A stretch of 64,000 nucleotides of DNA from Phlebiopsis flavidoalba. Its lineage: Eukaryota > Basidiomycota > Agaricomycetes > Polyporales > Phanerochaetaceae. The position numbers and the translations under genes are program-made. Below, piece by piece: positions 62,359 through 64,000 of this stretch; the stretch's first letter is position 1, and each line of letters begins with the position of its first letter. The notes beneath the pieces are model-generated. The model did not search any database. It was not told where the DNA came from and was given only the letters and a program-made list of their open reading frames with translations. The DNA is taken from assembly GCA_035772785.1 (NCBI GenBank), contig JAOCPU010000020.1, positions 248,001 to 312,000 on the forward strand. Reading direction: 5' to 3'.

Positions 62359-63145
62359 TGCGATATGATGACATAATCGCTCCTTCCCCGCCGTTCCGGC
62401 CGCTCTCCTTCACGTCCCGCCCATTCTGTAATGTTCATATGTACTCAATGTGATGTATATAGTATTCTGGAACATAAATATGAAATAAATGGCCCTTCCT
62501 ACCGCTTGATTGTGATAATAACTGATCAAACTCCCTTGGCTGACGCTTTTTAGGCATTCTCTTGGTTATAACGCATCCTCCTTGTACATATTCAGCAACT
62601 ATTGATTATTAACAGGTTATATACTGCTTCATAGAGCAGATAGAAGAGCTACTACCACTGATACCACTTGGAAGCAAGTTAGGCAGCTGTGTGAACATGT
62701 CTGAGAAGGAGGGTCTAGAAACAGCATGTACAGTAGGCCCTGCCTTTCGCTTATGCTGACATATAATGTAGCACATGATAGAAGTATAATTGATAATGAA
62801 TTGAGGTGTGGAAACGATTTTACACTCTTCAGAAGCGGTCGCATTATGGGGAAACAATGTTTGAATTTCGCTCATTTGAACATGGGTTCATGCTTGTATA
62901 TACTTAATATCACGACCCCTTCATTTACAGTATTACAGGACTATGTGGTGCCACCCCGATGCCTGTACTTTGCTCCGATCCCCAGGGCGCTTAGCGCGCG
63001 GGAAAGCGTCGAAATTGTCAGGAAAACAGCATGAAGACATTAGATTCAAGCAAAGATGATCTCATTTTCGGAATCAGCGACACAAAAAACTCTAGGAACC
63101 ACATTCTTTGATACCCCAATCATCCCACAAGCCATGTTGTGCACG
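62359..63145 (+). repeat. Left arm of large inverted repeat
   Basis: Matches the reverse complement of 63,215-64,000 over its whole length. The outer 65 bases are almost identical to the right arm (two differences). The middle and inner parts have diverged mainly by base substitutions. Identity is best seen at CATTATGGG near 62,843 and GCGCTTAGCGCG near 62,988. A weak coding signal (DDLIFGISDTKNS, 63,056-63,094) is shared with the other arm. Confidence 0.85.
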
Positions 63146-63428
63146 AGGAAGGCCGAAAGTGGTCAGGGATACATGAAGAAATGCTACCTACTATCCGAGT
63201 AAGAACATGTACATCCACGGCCTGTAGCATGATTGGGACGTCAAGGACTTCAATCTGGGGGTTATTCTGGTCGCTCATTCCGAATATGAGGATTGGCCTT
63301 AGCGTGAATCTAACGTCTTCATGCCATACCTGACGATTTCGACGTTTTCCCGCGCTAAGCGCCCTGGAGATCGGACAAAGGTACAGGCACATCGGGGTGG
63401 CAGCGCATAGCCCTGTGATGCTGTACAT
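63120..63428 (-). CDS. Possible exon in the right repeat arm
   Basis: An open minus frame of about 100 residues. Compared with the left arm, LIFG-I/M-SD, D-x-PI and QA are kept while many differences fall at third codon positions. This suggests both arms once coded for related proteins pointing at each other tail to tail. I do not recognise the family, and left-arm frames are broken. Confidence 0.3.
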   Translation of the reverse strand: MYSITGLCAATPMCLYLCPISRALSAGKRRNRQVWHEDVRFTLRPILIFGMSDQNNPQIEVLDVPIMLQAVDVHVLTRIVGSISSCIPDHFRPSSCTTWLVG

Positions 63429-64000
63429 TAAGGGGGCGCTATGTCAAGTATATAGGAGCATAAATCCATGTTCAAATGAGCGAAATTAAAACATTATTTG
63501 CCCATAATGCGACCGCTTCAGAGGAGTGTAAAACCATTTCCACACCTCGATTTATTATCAATTATACTTCTATCATATTACACTATATGGCAGCATAAGC
63601 GCGAAAGGCAGGGACTATTGTGGAGGCTGTTCCTGGACCCTCCTTCTCAGGCATGCTCACAGAGCTATCTCACATACCCTCAGACGCTTTGCACCGTAGT
63701 AACTCTCTTAGCTAGTGTCAGAAATGATGTATGGTATAATATGACCCACTTGGAAACGTATGTATGCGGTAGAAATACACTAGAGCGAAAAGGATGCTCA
63801 CAGTGCATCAGTTAAGTGTATATTATCGTTTATTGTCACAATTTAGCGGCTGGTGGAAAGGGGTGTTTTGGCTGAATATTTATATGCTTATATACTAGAT
63901 ACATCCTTCTGGATACTTATAAAATGCGATCGAATGGGCGGGACGTGAAGGAGAGCGGCCAGAACGGCGGGGAAGGAGCGATTATGTCATCATTATCGCA
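63215..64000 (-). repeat. Right arm of large inverted repeat (runs off the window)
   Basis: Inverted copy of 62,359-63,145. The symmetry centre is near 63,180, with an unmatched middle of about 70 bases. Because the outer end is still matching at base 64,000, the arm probably continues beyond the window. In its minus frame it reads YSITGLCAATPM and ILIFGMSDQNNPQIEVLDVP, similar to the left arm. Confidence 0.85.

Noticed and set aside
63145..63215. Missed long-read hairpin adapter as the cause of the inverted repeat
   Set aside because: No adapter-like sequence is seen at the centre, and the arms differ mainly by substitutions instead of insertions. The idea is not excluded, since an adapter could have been skipped entirely.

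Overview
The window looks like nuclear DNA of a mushroom-forming basidiomycete (Agaricomycetes). Genes carry many introns of about 50-60 bases with GT..AG ends. The gpd gene has the tiny 5' exons seen in basidiomycetes. Several families are typical of this group: tandem cytochrome P450s, small BTB proteins, F-box-like proteins and DUF7598 membrane proteins. Almost every conserved gene is broken by small frame jumps. In gpd, where the family sequence is nearly invariant, most breaks are explained by one or two extra bases. That fits insertion-type long-read error better than real decay, so gene bodies below are spans and not clean ORFs.

Layout. 1-5,000: no recognisable gene. 5,290-14,040: an RNA/transcription block, with a Cid1-type nucleotidyltransferase (minus), an unrecognised coding-like stretch (minus), the deadenylase subunit PAN3 (minus) and, divergently, TFIIE-beta (plus). 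14,689-30,312: five head-to-tail P450 genes of one family, about 2.5 kb each, all plus strand. 30,846-31,567: a probable C2H2 zinc-finger protein (minus). 33,493-33,824: a gene-free stretch with a short tandem repeat and four strong hairpins, a candidate structured RNA. 34,935-36,938: an F-box-like protein directly followed by the C-terminal part of a mannose-6-phosphate isomerase. 37,462-38,831: two BTB modules (minus). 42,439-44,527: a secreted serine beta-lactamase-like hydrolase. 47,590-49,082: gpd (GAPDH). 50,643-52,011: an uncharacterised basidiomycete protein (minus). 53,804-60,106: two tandem P450s of a second family. 60,283-61,400: a DUF7598 membrane protein (minus). 62,359-64,000: a large diverged inverted repeat that runs off the window.

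How genes may work together. PAN3 removes poly(A) tails, and Cid1-type enzymes add nucleotides to RNA 3' ends, so two opposing tail-modifying activities lie side by side on one strand. PAN3 and TFIIE-beta share a promoter region of about 280 bp. The P450 arrays look like lineage expansions. No PKS, NRPS or terpene synthase is visible here, so a biosynthetic cluster cannot be claimed. No virus, CRISPR array, rRNA or convincing tRNA was seen.
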